Positions 30,120 to 41,479 of a stretch of DNA of 64,000 nt are shown here, one piece after another. The DNA comes from Argyresthia goedartella (lineage: Eukaryota; Arthropoda; Insecta; Lepidoptera; Argyresthiidae), in assembly GCA_949825045.1 (NCBI GenBank), contig OX463827.1, forward strand, positions 4,486,501-4,550,500, in the 5' to 3' direction. Positions within the stretch are counted from its first letter, which is position 1. Every line of letters starts with the position of its first letter. A program made the position numbers and the translations under genes. The notes under the pieces were generated by a model. That model was not told where the DNA came from and ran no database searches. It saw only the letters and a program-made list of their open reading frames with translations.

Positions 30120-30920
30120 CATATCCATGTTTTGTCTAAAATTTATCTACCAGCTAATTTATCTATTTGGGGTCCCCACTACAATTTGCTATCAATGGCT
30201 ATTCCAAGAAACTTTGTATCATTTACTAATCCTAACATGTTGCTGACTAATACTAAACTGTTCTCAACTCGCCTGACATTTGAAAGTAAGAATAAGATTC
30301 ACTTGGTTTTACCAGCGTCTAATAATACATTTTAACTGTGAACTCATTTAAGCTATAGACATTAATATTATTATTATCCCCAAAATTTTCTTTTTGCCTT
30401 TAAATTTTGAATACCAGTGAAGTATCATCAGCAAACAACATTATGTCATGTCATTTTCTCCACCACAAATGACCCGTCGTTAATATATACCAGGAATAAG
30501 AAAGGGTCTAATATGGAACCTTATGGATCACCAATTTATACTCGTGATCCATTAGATTTAACGCCATTGTGTTTTGCCTTTTTAATTCTATTGTTTTCGT
30601 TATTATCCTAGTAGATCTAACGATTTTTTTCTCACTCTGTAATGATTTCATTAGTAGCGTATCATGGTCAACACAACCAAATGCCTTCGACAAATCGCAA
30701 AAAACGCCGATGGCATCTTGTCTGGCCTCCAATGCAGAAATATGAGATGTAAGGGTAATAATTCCTGCATCCATATTCAATTTAGTTTACTATTTGTTTG
30801 AAGGATCACCCTTGGCTCCCGACTTGAACAGAGCTATCAGTTTACTGTGTTTCATGAGGTCTGGGTAAGCTCCATCGTCAACAGATTTTTTCAATATGTG
30901 TGGGGCTAAAACCAGAATTA
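30120..30920 (-). pseudogene. LINE reverse transcriptase, degraded (Jockey/CR1 group)
   Basis: Reading the minus strand from 30920: APHILKKSVDDGAYPDLMKH, SKLIALFKSGAKGDPSNK (RT entry motif); after a deletion, MDAGIITLTSHISALEARQD, then AIGVFCDLSKAFGCVDHDTL, the palm motif A (F-C-D-L-S-K-A-F). Then come GSILXPFLFLVYIND-like motif B sequence and LFADDTSLVFK, motif C with the catalytic FADD. Finally LVNDTKFLGIAIDSKL and WGPQIDKLAGR of the thumb. Order and spacing match a non-LTR RT, but several stops and frameshifts and the missing 60 or so residues after motif 1 show it is dead. Probably related to LINE-A or LINE-N, whose C-termini occur elsewhere. Confidence 0.75.
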
Positions 30921-31292
30921 CTCAACTAATGATTTTGAATGGTGTATACCAAAGGTATTCAGTATGTTTTAAGTATTAGCTTATTAACAATCGGTCGCAC
31001 TTTGGTACGTTCCGAATTTGACTTACATATCAATAAACTCACAGAACATCAATAAATCGTCATATTTTACTTGCCAATTTATACAAAATATGTTCTTTAG
31101 TCTGTAATGTCTTCTACTAACTAAAAGGTTGGAAGATTAAAAAATTATAGATTTTCTTTGTGGGTGGTCTTCATAGAAGCCTTGGGGTTGTTTTGGATAC
31201 AAAATCAGGAATATTCTTTATGAGATCTCAATAATATATATTATTAAATAACATTTTCATAATTACTAATATTTTATTAACTTAATATTTTT
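30921..31292. other. No gene seen
   Basis: AT-rich spacer between the LINE RT fragment and element E. Confidence 0.45.
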
Positions 31293-31715
31293 ATCTACAC
31301 ACGTATCATAAACCCTCTTTACTGCGTACAAAAACCGCACGTAACGATCAGCATAATGTTAAACTACTTGGTAAAAACTCATTTCTTATCTGAAAAATTG
31401 CACATTATGACCATAACGTGTAGTTTTTCTGCATATTATGACATTCAAATTTCGAACGCCGATGCCTGCCTGCGGCACGTTGGTACTACAGAACAAGCTT
31501 AACATCTGCAGAGCCACAATGCCGGTCAAACATGCGGTTCCTGAACACATCAAAGAGAGCTTATGATATGTGTGTAGATAGTGTATGTAACTGTACATAA
31601 TTAGGCATTAAAACTCTCGAGTGATATTATTGTGAAACTCGCCTTCGGCTCGTTTCATAAACCCACTCTCGAGTATTAATGCCCTCCATTATGTAGCAGT
31701 CACATAAACTACTAT
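31293..31715 (+). mobile_element. Element E, complete copy (Helentron-like, non-autonomous)
   Basis: Starts ATCTACACACGTATCATAAA after a run of T and ends CAGTCACATAAACTACTA before TT. The start is mirrored internally at 31561-31579 (TTATGATATGTGTGTAGAT), about 135 bp before the 3' end, with diverged arm extension (ACCGCACGT versus ACATGCGGT). Between that repeat and the 3' end lies a long hairpin: CTCGAGTG...CTCGCC, TTCGG loop, GCTCGTTTCA...CTCGAG. No ORF. An asymmetric inverted repeat plus a 3' hairpin and T-rich target are features of Helentron-type elements; that class is inferred. Confidence 0.7.
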
Positions 31716-32619
31716 TATTTGTGGGTATGATGATTAGCAAAAACTTTCTGATTAAGACAAAAATAATGTTAAAATGGTAAGGCCGCTCCAGACGTTTAGT
31801 TTTATCGGTCGGTTACGTTACGGCTTTACAATATTACGCCTAAAGCTAGAAGACCGGTTAATCTTAGATTTATCCGTTTAGAACATGTTTTATATGAAAA
31901 AATACTGTTTTTATAAAAGCTGATTTTTTTCACACAGTGTTTTTGACTGTTTGTCTTTGTAATCATTAATAGTTTTGCTTAAAACTTTCCAATGATGTAT
32001 GCGATATCATTATTGCTGTGTGGAGCCACGGCCCCGTTATTTGCGGCTGAAACTGCCTTATATTCTGAATTCTTTGATTTTTTTACAACACAATGGGATA
32101 CCTAAGTAATTGATTCATTTCAATTTGGAACGCTCACGCATTGATAAGAAAAAGGGTTTTGCTTGCCAGACAGGCGGACAACAAAGTGACCCTATGGATT
32201 CCTTTTTTTAAATTTAAGGTACCGAACCCTATTGATAATGCATGCGGCCTTTCTATTATTTGTCTCCCCATGCTAGCCTTACCCGCCCTAAACATTTAAA
32301 GTACTTCATTGGTGTTCTGTATTTTTAAGTACCACTTCCACGTTATTAGGCAATAAGAGTTGTACTGGTGCATGCAAGCCATGTTACGGAATGCTCAATG
32401 GACCTTTAAAAATGAGTATAAGTTCTCGTTACTTGTGAACGTGCACCGTGCACCTTTATTCGGGTACGTGACAAATCAGCGATTCTCAAACTGTTTGGTG
32501 CAGTCGGAAATATATCTCGCTTAATGTTTCCATTTGAAAGGAGACGTATAAGTTTAGTATGATTGATCAGGTCAAAGTCAAAAGTTCTTAACATATATGC
32601 TGACACTAAAATAAACAAA
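31716..32619. other. No gene seen
   Basis: Unassigned sequence without a convincing ORF or recurring block. Confidence 0.45.
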
Positions 32620-32766
32620 AACTTGTATGTACTAACACATTAATTGCTTCTGGCCCCACGCTAGCATTCAATGTGTCGTGGTAACCAAAAACAGCGACGT
32701 GACTATTTTTTTAACTTCCCCAGCCGGAAAACGAACCCGGGATCTCACGCTTGGAAGTCGGAGCAA
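32620..32766 (-). mobile_element. SINE1, degenerate copy
   Basis: Retains ATTGCTTCTGGCCCCACGCT, TGTGTCGTGGTAACC and the B-box region GGGTTCGTTTTCCGGCTGGG (minus strand). The A-box head is lost into a (CAAT)n tract. Confidence 0.7.
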
Positions 32767-32843
32767 TCAATCAATCAATCTAAATATTCTTAATTCTGTT
32801 GGTTAATTACATATCTCTTAGTGCACGTCATTCATTCAATATA

Positions 32844-32964
32844 CGTCGCGCCACGAGTTATGAGCGATGGCCTCGAATGCGCAGTAGTCATTTTTCATTC
32901 CCTATATTTATGCGCAATAATTCCCGCCAACGTAGCGCAGCGCTCTTAATTCGTGGCGCGAGGT
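32844..32964. repeat. Inverted repeat, about 20-bp arms
   Basis: CGCGCCACGAGTTATGAGCG at the left is mirrored by CGCTCTTAATTCGTGGCGCG at the right (2 mismatches). Candidate MITE of 121 bp; no target duplication identified. Confidence 0.6.
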
Positions 32965-33723
32965 TACTAGGCGTAAATTCTAAAAGCAGATATTTCTCAG
33001 AGGAGAACGCACGAGAAACTCTGAGGGAGCTCTTGTTCAAAGAAATTGCTTATAACTAATAATACCTACATTGATTTCACTTATGTTTATTTTAAAGATG
33101 AAGAAGCCAATTGAAGAACAAGCACGTTTACGTCCTTTACGTTATAAACGGACGTTTTCCCAAGGATTTACGTCTTCTAGATAATTATTTACTTACTTAA
33201 AATAAACATTACTTATTTACTTTTACTAAAATTTTTGAATGTTTGTATCGCTTTGAATAGTAACAGGAACCTTATTGTAAGAGCGTATGCATTGGCCGAT
33301 GAAGGATTTGGAGATTTTGTGGAGTCTACGAGAGTAGCTGGACAGTTATTTTCATTTCTAGTATTAAAATTATGGTTATCGCAATATTTTTTAACAATGT
33401 GAATATTTTCTTGACCTACTAGAATATGTTCATAAGAATGTATTAAGCCTCGAAATGCTACGCCAAAGAGATGGATAATGAAATGACAGCGCCAAAATGA
33501 AATTTAAGTTACAATCAACGTGAGCAGCGGTTTGTGCATTCTGCAAGTTACAATAATTAGTTACAAGAGATGCGCGACATTACAAAATCTCGTCTCATTT
33601 CTCGAGTCAAAACAGTTATCCGGCTAATTTCCCACCCCGTCGGCAATGGCACATCCGCCTCCGAGCTGGCTCCAACCAAGGAGGTTCTATACTGGAGACG
33701 CTAGCCTTACGCTTGCTGACAGA
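32965..33723. other. No gene seen
   Basis: Unassigned. An 86-codon open segment ending at 33059 overlaps the inverted repeat and is not credible as a gene. Confidence 0.45.
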
Positions 33724-33840
33724 TTGCGCCAAGTTTTTTGGCTCTGAGCGAGATGTCACCTCTCCGTCTCTCACCCCAACTTACCCTATGCGAGGAAGAG
33801 AGGTCACTGCTCCCTCAGAGCCAAAGAAACTTGGCGCAAA
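33724..33840. repeat. 117-bp long hairpin
   Basis: TTGCGCCAAGTTTTTTGGCT plus CTGAG at the left, and CTCAGAGCCAAAGAAACTTG plus GCGCAA at the right. A second paired segment lies inside (GTCACCTCTC / GAGAGGTCAC). It is followed at 33890-33930 by a piece of repeat C (GGGGCTAGCTCATCGCCGTA). Confidence 0.75.
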
Positions 33841-34149
33841 TCGAACAGGCCCTACTGCCGAAATACAAGTTTATTAAAGTTAGGCTTGTGCCCAGTGACA
33901 GAGGGGCTAGCTCATCGCCGTAGCTCTGGAGTCAAGAAGGTTTCTTCATTTTGTCTTTCAGGTTCCGAATAATGTACAAACAAACTGCTTATATCCATTG
34001 ATTAAGGGCAGCACCGGGGACTCGACCATCAAGTCTAAAACTAGCATTAAGCCAAATTTCAGTACTGATTCTTTGTGGCAAAATAAAAAAAAACTACAAG
34101 TAGTGACGGTGCAATAACAGTCTCACGTACACGATAAAAAAAAACAACG

Positions 34150-34350
34150 ACCACACAAGAGGGGTGTTATAAGTTTGAAGCGTCTGCCGGTGTGTCGGTG
34201 TGTCTGTATGTCTGTATGTCTGTACGTGACACCCTAGCCGTCAAACGGGTAGACAGATTTTAATGTGGTTTTCTGGAAATGGTACCTGCAATATGGTTCT
34301 TAGGTATGTTTTATTAAAAATCGGTTCAGTTCGAAAGTTATTTTAATTTA
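34150..34350 (+). repeat. Repeat L copy
   Basis: GGTGTTATAAGTTTGAAGCG, (TGTCTGTA)n tract, AGCCGTCAAACGGGTAGACA, GGTTCTTAGGTATGTTTTAT, AAAAATCGGTTCAG. This layout recurs at 24570-24720. Possibly part of a longer non-autonomous transposon. Confidence 0.5.
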
Positions 34351-35439
34351 GTTCGTTTAAGTTAGTTACGGAGATCACTGCAGTAGTGAAGAGGTTATCT
34401 AGCTTTAAATCCTTTTACTTAGTATGTATGGTAAACTTTATGAAAATTATGCAATTCCGTGCATTAGAATACTTTTACTAGTTTGTTTTTATCACGTGAG
34501 ACTCGCTTTAGGAGTCTAACAGTGGCAGAAACAAAAAAAAATGTTAACACAAAGACTCACTAGGACTGAAAATTGGCTGTTTGCCATTTTTTGCCAGTTT
34601 TTGCCCCACGGTCAAGTGTCAAATTACCGCAGCAATCCAAAAATCGCGGAGAGGGAGATTCTTGAAGGACACTAAAATGTAGCCATTCTTAGAAGTAGCA
34701 TTTGGCATCTGTCAACAAAGTCAAAACTTCTTCCTTCTCTAACCGAAACGAGGTGAAGAAGTCTGACGCGTAACTCTGTCTCTGCTTTTGAGGAAGAATT
34801 TAAGGCAAAATCACTTATTATATGAGCACTTTAGCTGATCTGTACGGAAAATGTGGCAAATGAAAGCAATTCTTTTATCTGTCGGGATATATATATAGGG
34901 AATTTAAAATATATGTACCCTCCCCCTCCCCGTTACGAGGTGTGCGTCATCTCCCCGCGGACCCGAAAGTGTCCCGAAGCGCGGTGCTTTACAGTTTTAC
35001 CAAAAAGTTTGAAAGAACGAAATGATCCTTGTTAATTTTTACTGTGAACCCCAATGCGCACAGAAATGTGATATCATTATAGTTTCTTCGCATTCTGCCA
35101 TGAAATACGTTTTTATTTTTATTTTTTATTTATAGATTTTCATTGCTGAAAGTTTGGTTTTCTCTAAAGCTGCTACAACATCGCCCAAATATGCATGGCT
35201 ACAGTAGAAAATATGCTTTTAAAAAGAGACACTGTGTCATTTTAGGTTGCTCTGCTATTTCGAAAATTTTATTCTCTCAGCCATTCAGCGAAATATAATT
35301 ATTTGTACTGGGCTATAAGACCTTGCCTCTAGTCAAATTTCATGATTCCAGGTCAACGGTAAAAGCCCTTTAAGGTAAGGTTTTGATTCGCTTGTAAGTA
35401 GAAAGTATGTTGTCTCTTTATTAAATCCAACATGTGACA
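34351..35439. other. No gene seen
   Basis: About 1.1 kb without a supportable ORF. A CCCTCCCCCTCCCC pyrimidine tract at 34918-34931 is the only compositional oddity. Confidence 0.45.
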
Positions 35440-35615
35440 ATTATATCATTATGGAAAACTCCAACTAGTGTCAAAATGATTGTTGATATCATAAATAATC
35501 TCGTGACAGGAAGAATCCGACAATAGGCCAGGAAATATGTCAATTTTGCTTATCGGTACGGATGGACATGTCACAACAGGCTGACAAATATCCTTGACAG
35601 GTGACCTCACCATTT
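35440..35615. repeat. TGTCA/TGACA-rich patch 3
   Basis: About eight TGTCA or TGACA words in 176 bp (for example GGACATGTCACAACAGGCTG and CTTGACAGGTGACC). Forms a pair with 36075-36205. Confidence 0.5.
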
Positions 35616-36074
35616 TCCAAGTCTACGAGTTCGTAAAGGCTTATATAGCCTAGTAAAGAAGCCTTTTCGAACGAATTAGGAATATATTTTTCCGCCTGAG
35701 ATCCCAAAATCAAGCGGCGAAGTTGCTATTTTGAGGGTAGAATGCGGGAAATATCTTTTTACTTAAAATAATTCAGTCCAGACAGTTAAACGTCCTCTTT
35801 GTCTAAGAAAGTCCTCAAGTGTATAATAGGTTTGTACCAAGTGAATGTTTTTTTTGATTAAAAAGCGTTTTTTATGTAAAAATTAAAACTTAACTTTATT
35901 CTATATAAAAAATTGGACAACTGAAGACAGGCCATTCTGTTTGAGATTGATTGTGTTGATGTTTTTAAATGAATACAAAACTATCGTCAAGTATTTATAG
36001 CAGATAAATCAAATTGGTGATCGATCAACTTCAATATTAAAATTGGTTCTCCGTCATACAACATACAGTACTTG

Positions 36075-36205
36075 TCATATCTTGATAATGATATTTTGAT
36101 TCTTGTCGACATCCGATCAACATTGACTTGTCAAAAACTTACAAGTGTAAACATGTCAGGTTTCGACATATTTTTCGTGGTCAAACATGTCGTAATTTGA
36201 CAGGC
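36075..36205. repeat. TGTCA/TGACA-rich patch 4
   Basis: CTTGTCATATC, CTTGTCGACATC, GACTTGTCAAAAACTTACAA, AACATGTCAGG, ACATGTCG, TTTGACAGG in 131 bp. The words are mainly in TGTC orientation, opposite to the bias of patch 3. Confidence 0.5.
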
Positions 36206-36483
36206 TTTATTCTTTCTATTCTATTTGGCGAGTGGATCGTCAATAATTTCATGTGATATATACGTCAACCATCCTCCAAAAGCGATCAATATTTGAAAAA
36301 AAAAAACATAATTTTCTCCATACATAATTTTTTTAACATTTATTTTCTCTGAGTATGCACTCTTCAGATTTTGTTTGATGTTACAAATGTTGTAATTGTA
36401 TTTATTTGGCATTTAGTCTTCGTAAAAAAGCGGCAGCTTGAAATGCGGCATTCTAGTTAGTAGTTGTCTTACAAAGGAAAGAT

Positions 36484-36916
36484 AAAATCGGTCTCGCAAA
36501 CGAAGGGCTCCGTACCATCGTACAAGAAAAAAAACTCAAAATCCTAAATAATAAAACCAAAACAAAAAGAAAAAATATATGTGTCGAAACCGATACGAAA
36601 CCGACTGAGCTATCTAAAAGTTATTAAGAGCAGCGAAATTTATGGTGATATTGAATCATAATGTTATGAGGTATTTTGCAGGGCAGGGATTTAAAAAAAA
36701 CAGTCGCTTGTATGGGGACGATCAATTTTCAAAATTGCGCGTAGTTCATTATTTGTTGCTGTTGCGGCAACAGAAATGCACATTCTGTGAAAATTTCAGT
36801 TCTCTACTTATTTCAGTTGATCCGATAGAGCCCGGCGACGGATAGAAGGACATACAGACGAACAGCGGTGGCTTGTAAAAGGGTCCCGTTTGGCACCCTT
36901 CGGGTACGGAACCCTA
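36484..36916 (-). repeat. Repeat D, complete copy
   Basis: On the minus strand it starts TAGGGTTCCGTACCCGAAGG, GTGCCAAACGGGACCC, then AACTGAAATTTTCACAGAAT, TTGCCGCAACAGCAACAA, and ends TGTACGATGGTACGGAGCCC then TTCGTTTGCGAGACCGA. 433 bp. Confidence 0.75.
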
Positions 36917-37749
36917 GAAAGATATAAATTCCGATTTGAAAAACTGGAAGTGCATTGTCTTCTAAATTAACAATTCATTAAGTTTAAAACTTAAACAAAC
37001 CGGCTTCAAGTTCAAGCCCTATTTATTACTGGCCGTTCGGGATGCAAATGAAGTCTGTGTACATGAAAAGTTCTCATCAAAACGTTTGTTGCACGGAACC
37101 ACAAACCAAAAGGTCATGTGTGTATATATTTTTTGTAATTGTTGATTTTTTCAAAAAGTGCAAAATTAATTTTAATAAAATTTGTTTGCGAATACCTCAG
37201 AAGTATGACCTATCAATCAAAACAAGAATCATCAAAATCGGTATATAATTGACGGAGTAATCGCGTAAGAAACACAAAAAAAAAACAAACGAATGGAGAA
37301 TCTCATCATTTTTGAAGCCGGTTGAAAATAGGGTCCTCTGTGCGCCCGGTGGTGTGCTGAAGCTAACTCTTTTTGACGAGGAATTTTAGAAGTCTTTTCT
37401 AGACCAAATTATTCTGAGACTCCAGAATTTCAAGATGGCGGTTTTGTAACAAAGCGTGTTCATTAACTCCAACGACTAGACGTTTCTGAGTCGGAACAAA
37501 GATTAAGCAATCAGACGCGGGGAAATATTTTGCAATAATTTGAAACCTAATTCGGTTTGCGATGGAGTGTGTGATGAAAGATAATAACTTGGTTGGCTGG
37601 AATAGATGGCTTGTTTGAGATAAGTTCGCTTTAGTATAATATGGTTTTCGTGTTTATTTTCGTGTTCCATAAAATCACGACAAATTATGAAAACGCTGAC
37701 GTTTATCCGGATGATAAAATTATCGATTGAAGAGCATATTCTTGAATAA
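36917..37749. other. No gene seen
   Basis: AT-rich, no motif-bearing ORF. Confidence 0.45.
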
Positions 37750-37832
37750 ATCTCCGAAGCTGCGGCGATGGGCTAGCCCCTGTCAATATCTGGCTAAACG
37801 TGGGCGCAAATGTGAGCAAAGTTTTTAAAACA
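37750..37832 (-). repeat. Repeat C, inverted copy
   Basis: CCGAAGCTGCGGCGATGGGC, then TAGCCCCTGTC and TGGCTAAACGTGGGCGCAAA on the plus strand are the reverse complement of the 5.6-kb copy. Confidence 0.65.
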
Positions 37833-38267
37833 TTGTCACTTCTGCACCAAACCACACCGGTTCTTTGGAGGCATTTCAGTATAGCGGTGTAGTGGAGAAG
37901 ATGGAAGATTTTAATAAAATATTTTTGCAGCGCGCGCTCTGAACGTACGTCGCGTTTCTGACAAATCTTCTTAACACGTGGTTAAGTTACGTTACATCAC
38001 ATCACAGCACATGACGTGATGTAGTCGTGTAATTTACGAGGATGTGGGGACGCTATCTGAAATAAATATTTAATAATAACAATAATAATAGTAGCAAAAC
38101 GGAAAATTGTAAATAAGACGTATAAAGAACTGTTTATGCTCGAATACAACTGTATATGCTCGAATACTATTGCAGATGCTTTATAAGTATTTTAGTCGCT
38201 CAAATAGTATTTGGGTTGACAGGACTGTATGACAGGAAATGTAAATGACAGGACTGTATGGGGTTAA

Positions 38268-38525
38268 TCTGGCTCAACACAGACCTTGCTGTTAATAATT
38301 TTGTAATTATTTATTCCAGCTTATTAAATAAAAATAAATCATAATTGTATTAGTTAAGCACAACCTATTTTTAAAAGAGATCTAAAAATCAATCTGTGGG
38401 AGTTTCTACGCCCTTCTTCTCCCACAGTGGTCCAATGTAGAGAAGAGGCAAAAAATGACGTTTGCTAAGTATATGTAAATATCTACAGTAATAAAGTACT
38501 TTTGAGTTTGAGTTTGAGTTTGTTG
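38268..38525 (+). repeat. LINE-A 3' UTR, intact tail
   Basis: Reads GGGGTTAATCTGGCTCAACA, CAGACCTTGCTGTTAATAAT, TTGTATTAGTTAAGCACAAC, CTGTGGGAGTTTCTACGCCC, CCCACAGTGGTCCAATGTAG, GTAAATATCTACAGTAATAA, ending in (GAGTTT)n. It is the uninterrupted reference for the maT and E insertion sites at 6.1 and 42.6 kb. Confidence 0.85.
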
Positions 38526-38924
38526 AATTAGGTTAGTCAAGCAGTATAGTAGAAGTAAAAAGGGGTTGCTATCATTTTGAGCAACTTTCACTATGAAATA
38601 GGTTTGATCAGAGTGGGGCAATTCTTATGGAGTGCGTAATCTCGCGGTGTCCCTCATAATTAGCCTCTAAACTCGTTAATCATCAAAATTCTGACATCAA
38701 CCTGAAGAGATTTTTTTTTGTTTATAACTAATATGGAAATAAAATCTCAAACACCCAAAATCTCACCTGTCCCTATAGCAGAATTAGCTAAGCACTACCT
38801 TATTACTCAAAGCTGATACGAGATCTTAAAAATGTTTATTAGGTTCACATACAATAGCATCTATATATCAATATCAGCATAACGCAACGTATTCAGTGGC
38901 TATGGTGTTTTCAGAACGGGGAAA
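38526..38924. other. No gene seen
   Basis: Unassigned spacer. The next LINE fragment may extend into its right end. Confidence 0.4.
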
Positions 38925-39065
38925 AACAGAACGCTCGCTGCCAGTAAGTAACCCTTGACGGAAACTCTCTGAAATTTGTTGCTAGCTTCAATTACCTCGG
39001 GCACTTAGTAACGAGTGACATGCGGGATGATCCAGCTAGGCAGACAGGGCCAAAATGATTATTCT
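38925..39065 (+). pseudogene. LINE reverse transcriptase thumb fragment
   Basis: A readable segment gives VTLDGNSLKFVASFNYLGHL and VTSDMRDDPARQTG, the F-x-Y-L-G-H-x-x-T segment that follows the palm in a LINE RT. Only about 45 residues remain. A matching C-terminal piece in the same orientation lies at 39725-39865, so the two are probably one element interrupted or rearranged between 39.07 and 39.72 kb. Confidence 0.6.
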
Positions 39066-39384
39066 AATGGTAGAAGAGAGAGAAATACTATTTTTTCGTA
39101 TCATATAAACATGTAATTCCTAGGAATTTTAATAGCCTTTGAATAATAGACTAGAAAAAATTATTGTCGGAATTACATGACAAGCCTGCTGAACACGTTT
39201 ATTTTACACAGGCTATATTTTCTTATGATCAGATTTGAATGTTATTAAGACTGATGTCAGAAATACAAAATATATTTCATGATTGGACTTTAAATTGAAG
39301 TTAGCGAATATACTTCAGAACATGAATTTGAAATAAATTGTGACAGAAATTTCTGCAGATACAGAAATAGTGAATATTGGAGCT

Positions 39385-39466
39385 CTGGTTTTTTATCAGC
39401 CAGGAAGTGAACCCGAACCACTCGGGAGGTAGAACCTTGACCGATACGCCACAGGGGTCATCGGTT
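39385..39466 (-). mobile_element. tRNA-like SINE head (decayed)
   Basis: On the minus strand GATGACCCCTGTGGCGTATC then GG contains an A-box match (TGGCGTATCGG), and a decayed B box lies about 40 nt on (GGTTCACTTCC in GGGTTCACTTCCTGGC). The spacing is right for a tRNA-derived SINE. Family not seen elsewhere in the window. Confidence 0.45.
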
Positions 39467-39724
39467 TGAACTTTAACAGAAATGAGTTTCTTTTTTAAAT
39501 AATTTGCCGAGTAACGAAACGCCAAGTTTTTTATGTACCCTCAGCTCCGACGTGGCTGGCTCTTCAGAAGCTTAAATGAGTGCAAATAAAGGTAGTTGGA
39601 AGTAGGAGTGTAGTTAAGGTCATGGAGACAGTTCACGGCACCTATTTCGTGCCACCCCAAATATACTCATTACTATCTCTCAACGCAAATTCGGAGTCAG
39701 TATTACCACAGAGTACTTAGACTT

Positions 39725-39865
39725 TCATTTACAAGCGACTTCTATGCTATCATGAAAAAAGGCACTGCATCCATTGTTGACAGAAACTGGAGCAACGCCA
39801 TTCTCAGGGTGATCTCAGGGAGGTTTGATTGGCCAAAGCACCAACAATGGGTGATCAACTAACCT
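39725..39865 (+). pseudogene. LINE ORF2 C-terminal fragment
   Basis: FYAIMKKGTASIVDRNWSNA, ILRVISGRFDWPKHQQWVIN reads in one frame to a stop. The pattern F-x-x-I-x-x-K-x-A-S-x-x-x-R...S-x-x-I-L-x-x-I-x-x-R-F-D-x-P is the C-terminal end of a LINE RT, matching the type of the thumb fragment at 38925-39065. No RT core remains between them. Confidence rests on motif memory, not on a database search. Confidence 0.55.
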
Positions 39866-40017
39866 CGAGAAAGTTGTAAAAAAATAGCCTATATCTTCCC
39901 ACTTTTGGGCCTCTCTTTTTCTCTTACCCTCTGTGGGAATTCGGCGAACTGGAAATGTTATGAATCAATTTGATTCAATTGTATCTAATAATATTCATTT
40001 AGTTTCTAACAATATTA

Positions 40018-40247
40018 CACTGGCCTGCAAAACTAATACCACACTTTTAAAATTTCCATTTTTTCTGAACTATAGAAGTTAGAGATTTAAAATAAAACAC
40101 GTTCTATAGCAAATTTAATCAGCTTTCTTCGAAACTATAGAACAAAATTAAGCTCTTTTTCGCGTCCTTTTTATTTCGAAATTATATCTTGTGTGCTTAA
40201 AAAGTTCGCAAATTTAAAAGTGTGATACTTAGTTTTGCAGGCCAGTG
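40018..40247. mobile_element. MITE, TA-flanked, 'CACTGGCCTGCAAAACTAA'
   Basis: Both ends read CACTGGCCTGCAAAACTAA into the element, then CACACTTTTAAA, with TA on each side (40016-40017, 40248-40249). 230 bp, no ORF. Consistent with a mariner-mobilised MITE. Confidence 0.85.
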
Positions 40248-40857
40248 TATGAACTTGCAAATAATGATGCCCTGAAATTCTTAAGGTGTCATACCTTTAG
40301 CTAACCATCTAAAACTGAAAACCTGAAATCCGATCGCTAATTCGCTGTGGCATTTGATTACTAATCTTCGTTACAAAAAAGACAACTTTAAGTTGCCATT
40401 TGAAAAAAAAACAGTGGTTGCTTTTGAATTTTCTTTCGGTCTAGATTGAGCAGGGTTTCCGCAGACCAGATTTCTGCCTTAGCTATCGCAAATCATTGGT
40501 TCGTCATCTGTCTGAGCTGGAAAAAAAAACGATGGCCATACCTAGTGAGTCTTCCACATCAGCCTCTCGCTCTGTGGAGTTACTCAGAATTTGCGCTGCT
40601 GTAGAGGTGCTATTCCACTTGCATTACGTTTATTAAGCCCTATTACCGCTCTAGTACGCCAACAGACCTCGAGTTTACTCGGAGCTCGCTAATACACCCT
40701 GTAGAAGCCTGGAAGCCGCTTTGTTTTGCACTGGGGGTACAAAAAAGTGTGGTCCCATTCATTGATGAGGATGGCTTACCCCATCAAGATAAACCCTAAG
40801 CTAGGAAATATAAACACAGCAACTAGAAAACTTTTATAAATACGAGTTAGTATATTT
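40248..40857. other. No gene seen
   Basis: Includes a GC-richer stretch (40450-40790) with no readable frame or repeat match. Confidence 0.4.
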
Positions 40858-41315
40858 ATCTACACACGTATCATAATCCCTCTTTACTGCGTACAAAAAC
40901 CGCACGTTACGATCAGCATAATGTTAAACTACTTGGTAAAAACTCATTTCTTATCTGAAAAATTACACATTATAACCATAATGTGTAATTTTTCTACGTA
41001 TTATGACATTCAAATTTCGAACGCCGACGCCCGCCTGCATGCCGCCCCTAGCTTGTCTGTGAAGTTGGTACTGAAATTCAAATTTCGAACGCCGGCGCCC
41101 GAAGTTGGTGCTACAGAACAAGCTAAACAACTGCAGTGCCACAATGCCGGTCAAACATGCGGTTCCTGTACACATCAAAGAGAGCTTATGATATGTGTGT
41201 AGATAAACTAGTGTATGTAACTGTACATAATTAGGCATTAAAACTCTCGAGTGATATAAACCCACTCTCGAGTACTAATGCCCTCCATTATGTAGCAGTC
41301 ACATAAACTACTATT
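40858..41315 (+). mobile_element. Element E, copy with internal 53-bp duplication
   Basis: Same start, internal inverted repeat and 3' end as 31293-31715. It has the perfect palindrome AATTACACATTATxACCATAATGTGTAATT near 40965-40995 (one mismatch) and a duplicated ATTCAAATTTCGAACGCCG block. The 3' hairpin loop is shorter: the TTCGG loop region is deleted. Confidence 0.75.
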
Positions 41316-41479
41316 ATAAACATCCAGAAATACAATAAAACAGAACAAACTGTCTTAGTAAAAAAAATTAGTGACACGAAACTTGACAACACTTGAAGTC
41401 TTGTCACTGTCGGCCAGTGATCCTCATTGGAACGATATACAACCTCCTACATTAATGTTCCTTATGGGGGGGTACTTTA

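Noticed and set aside
34853..35035. 60-codon ORF rich in proline and charged residues
   Set aside because: Short, no homologue recognised, no splice or promoter context.
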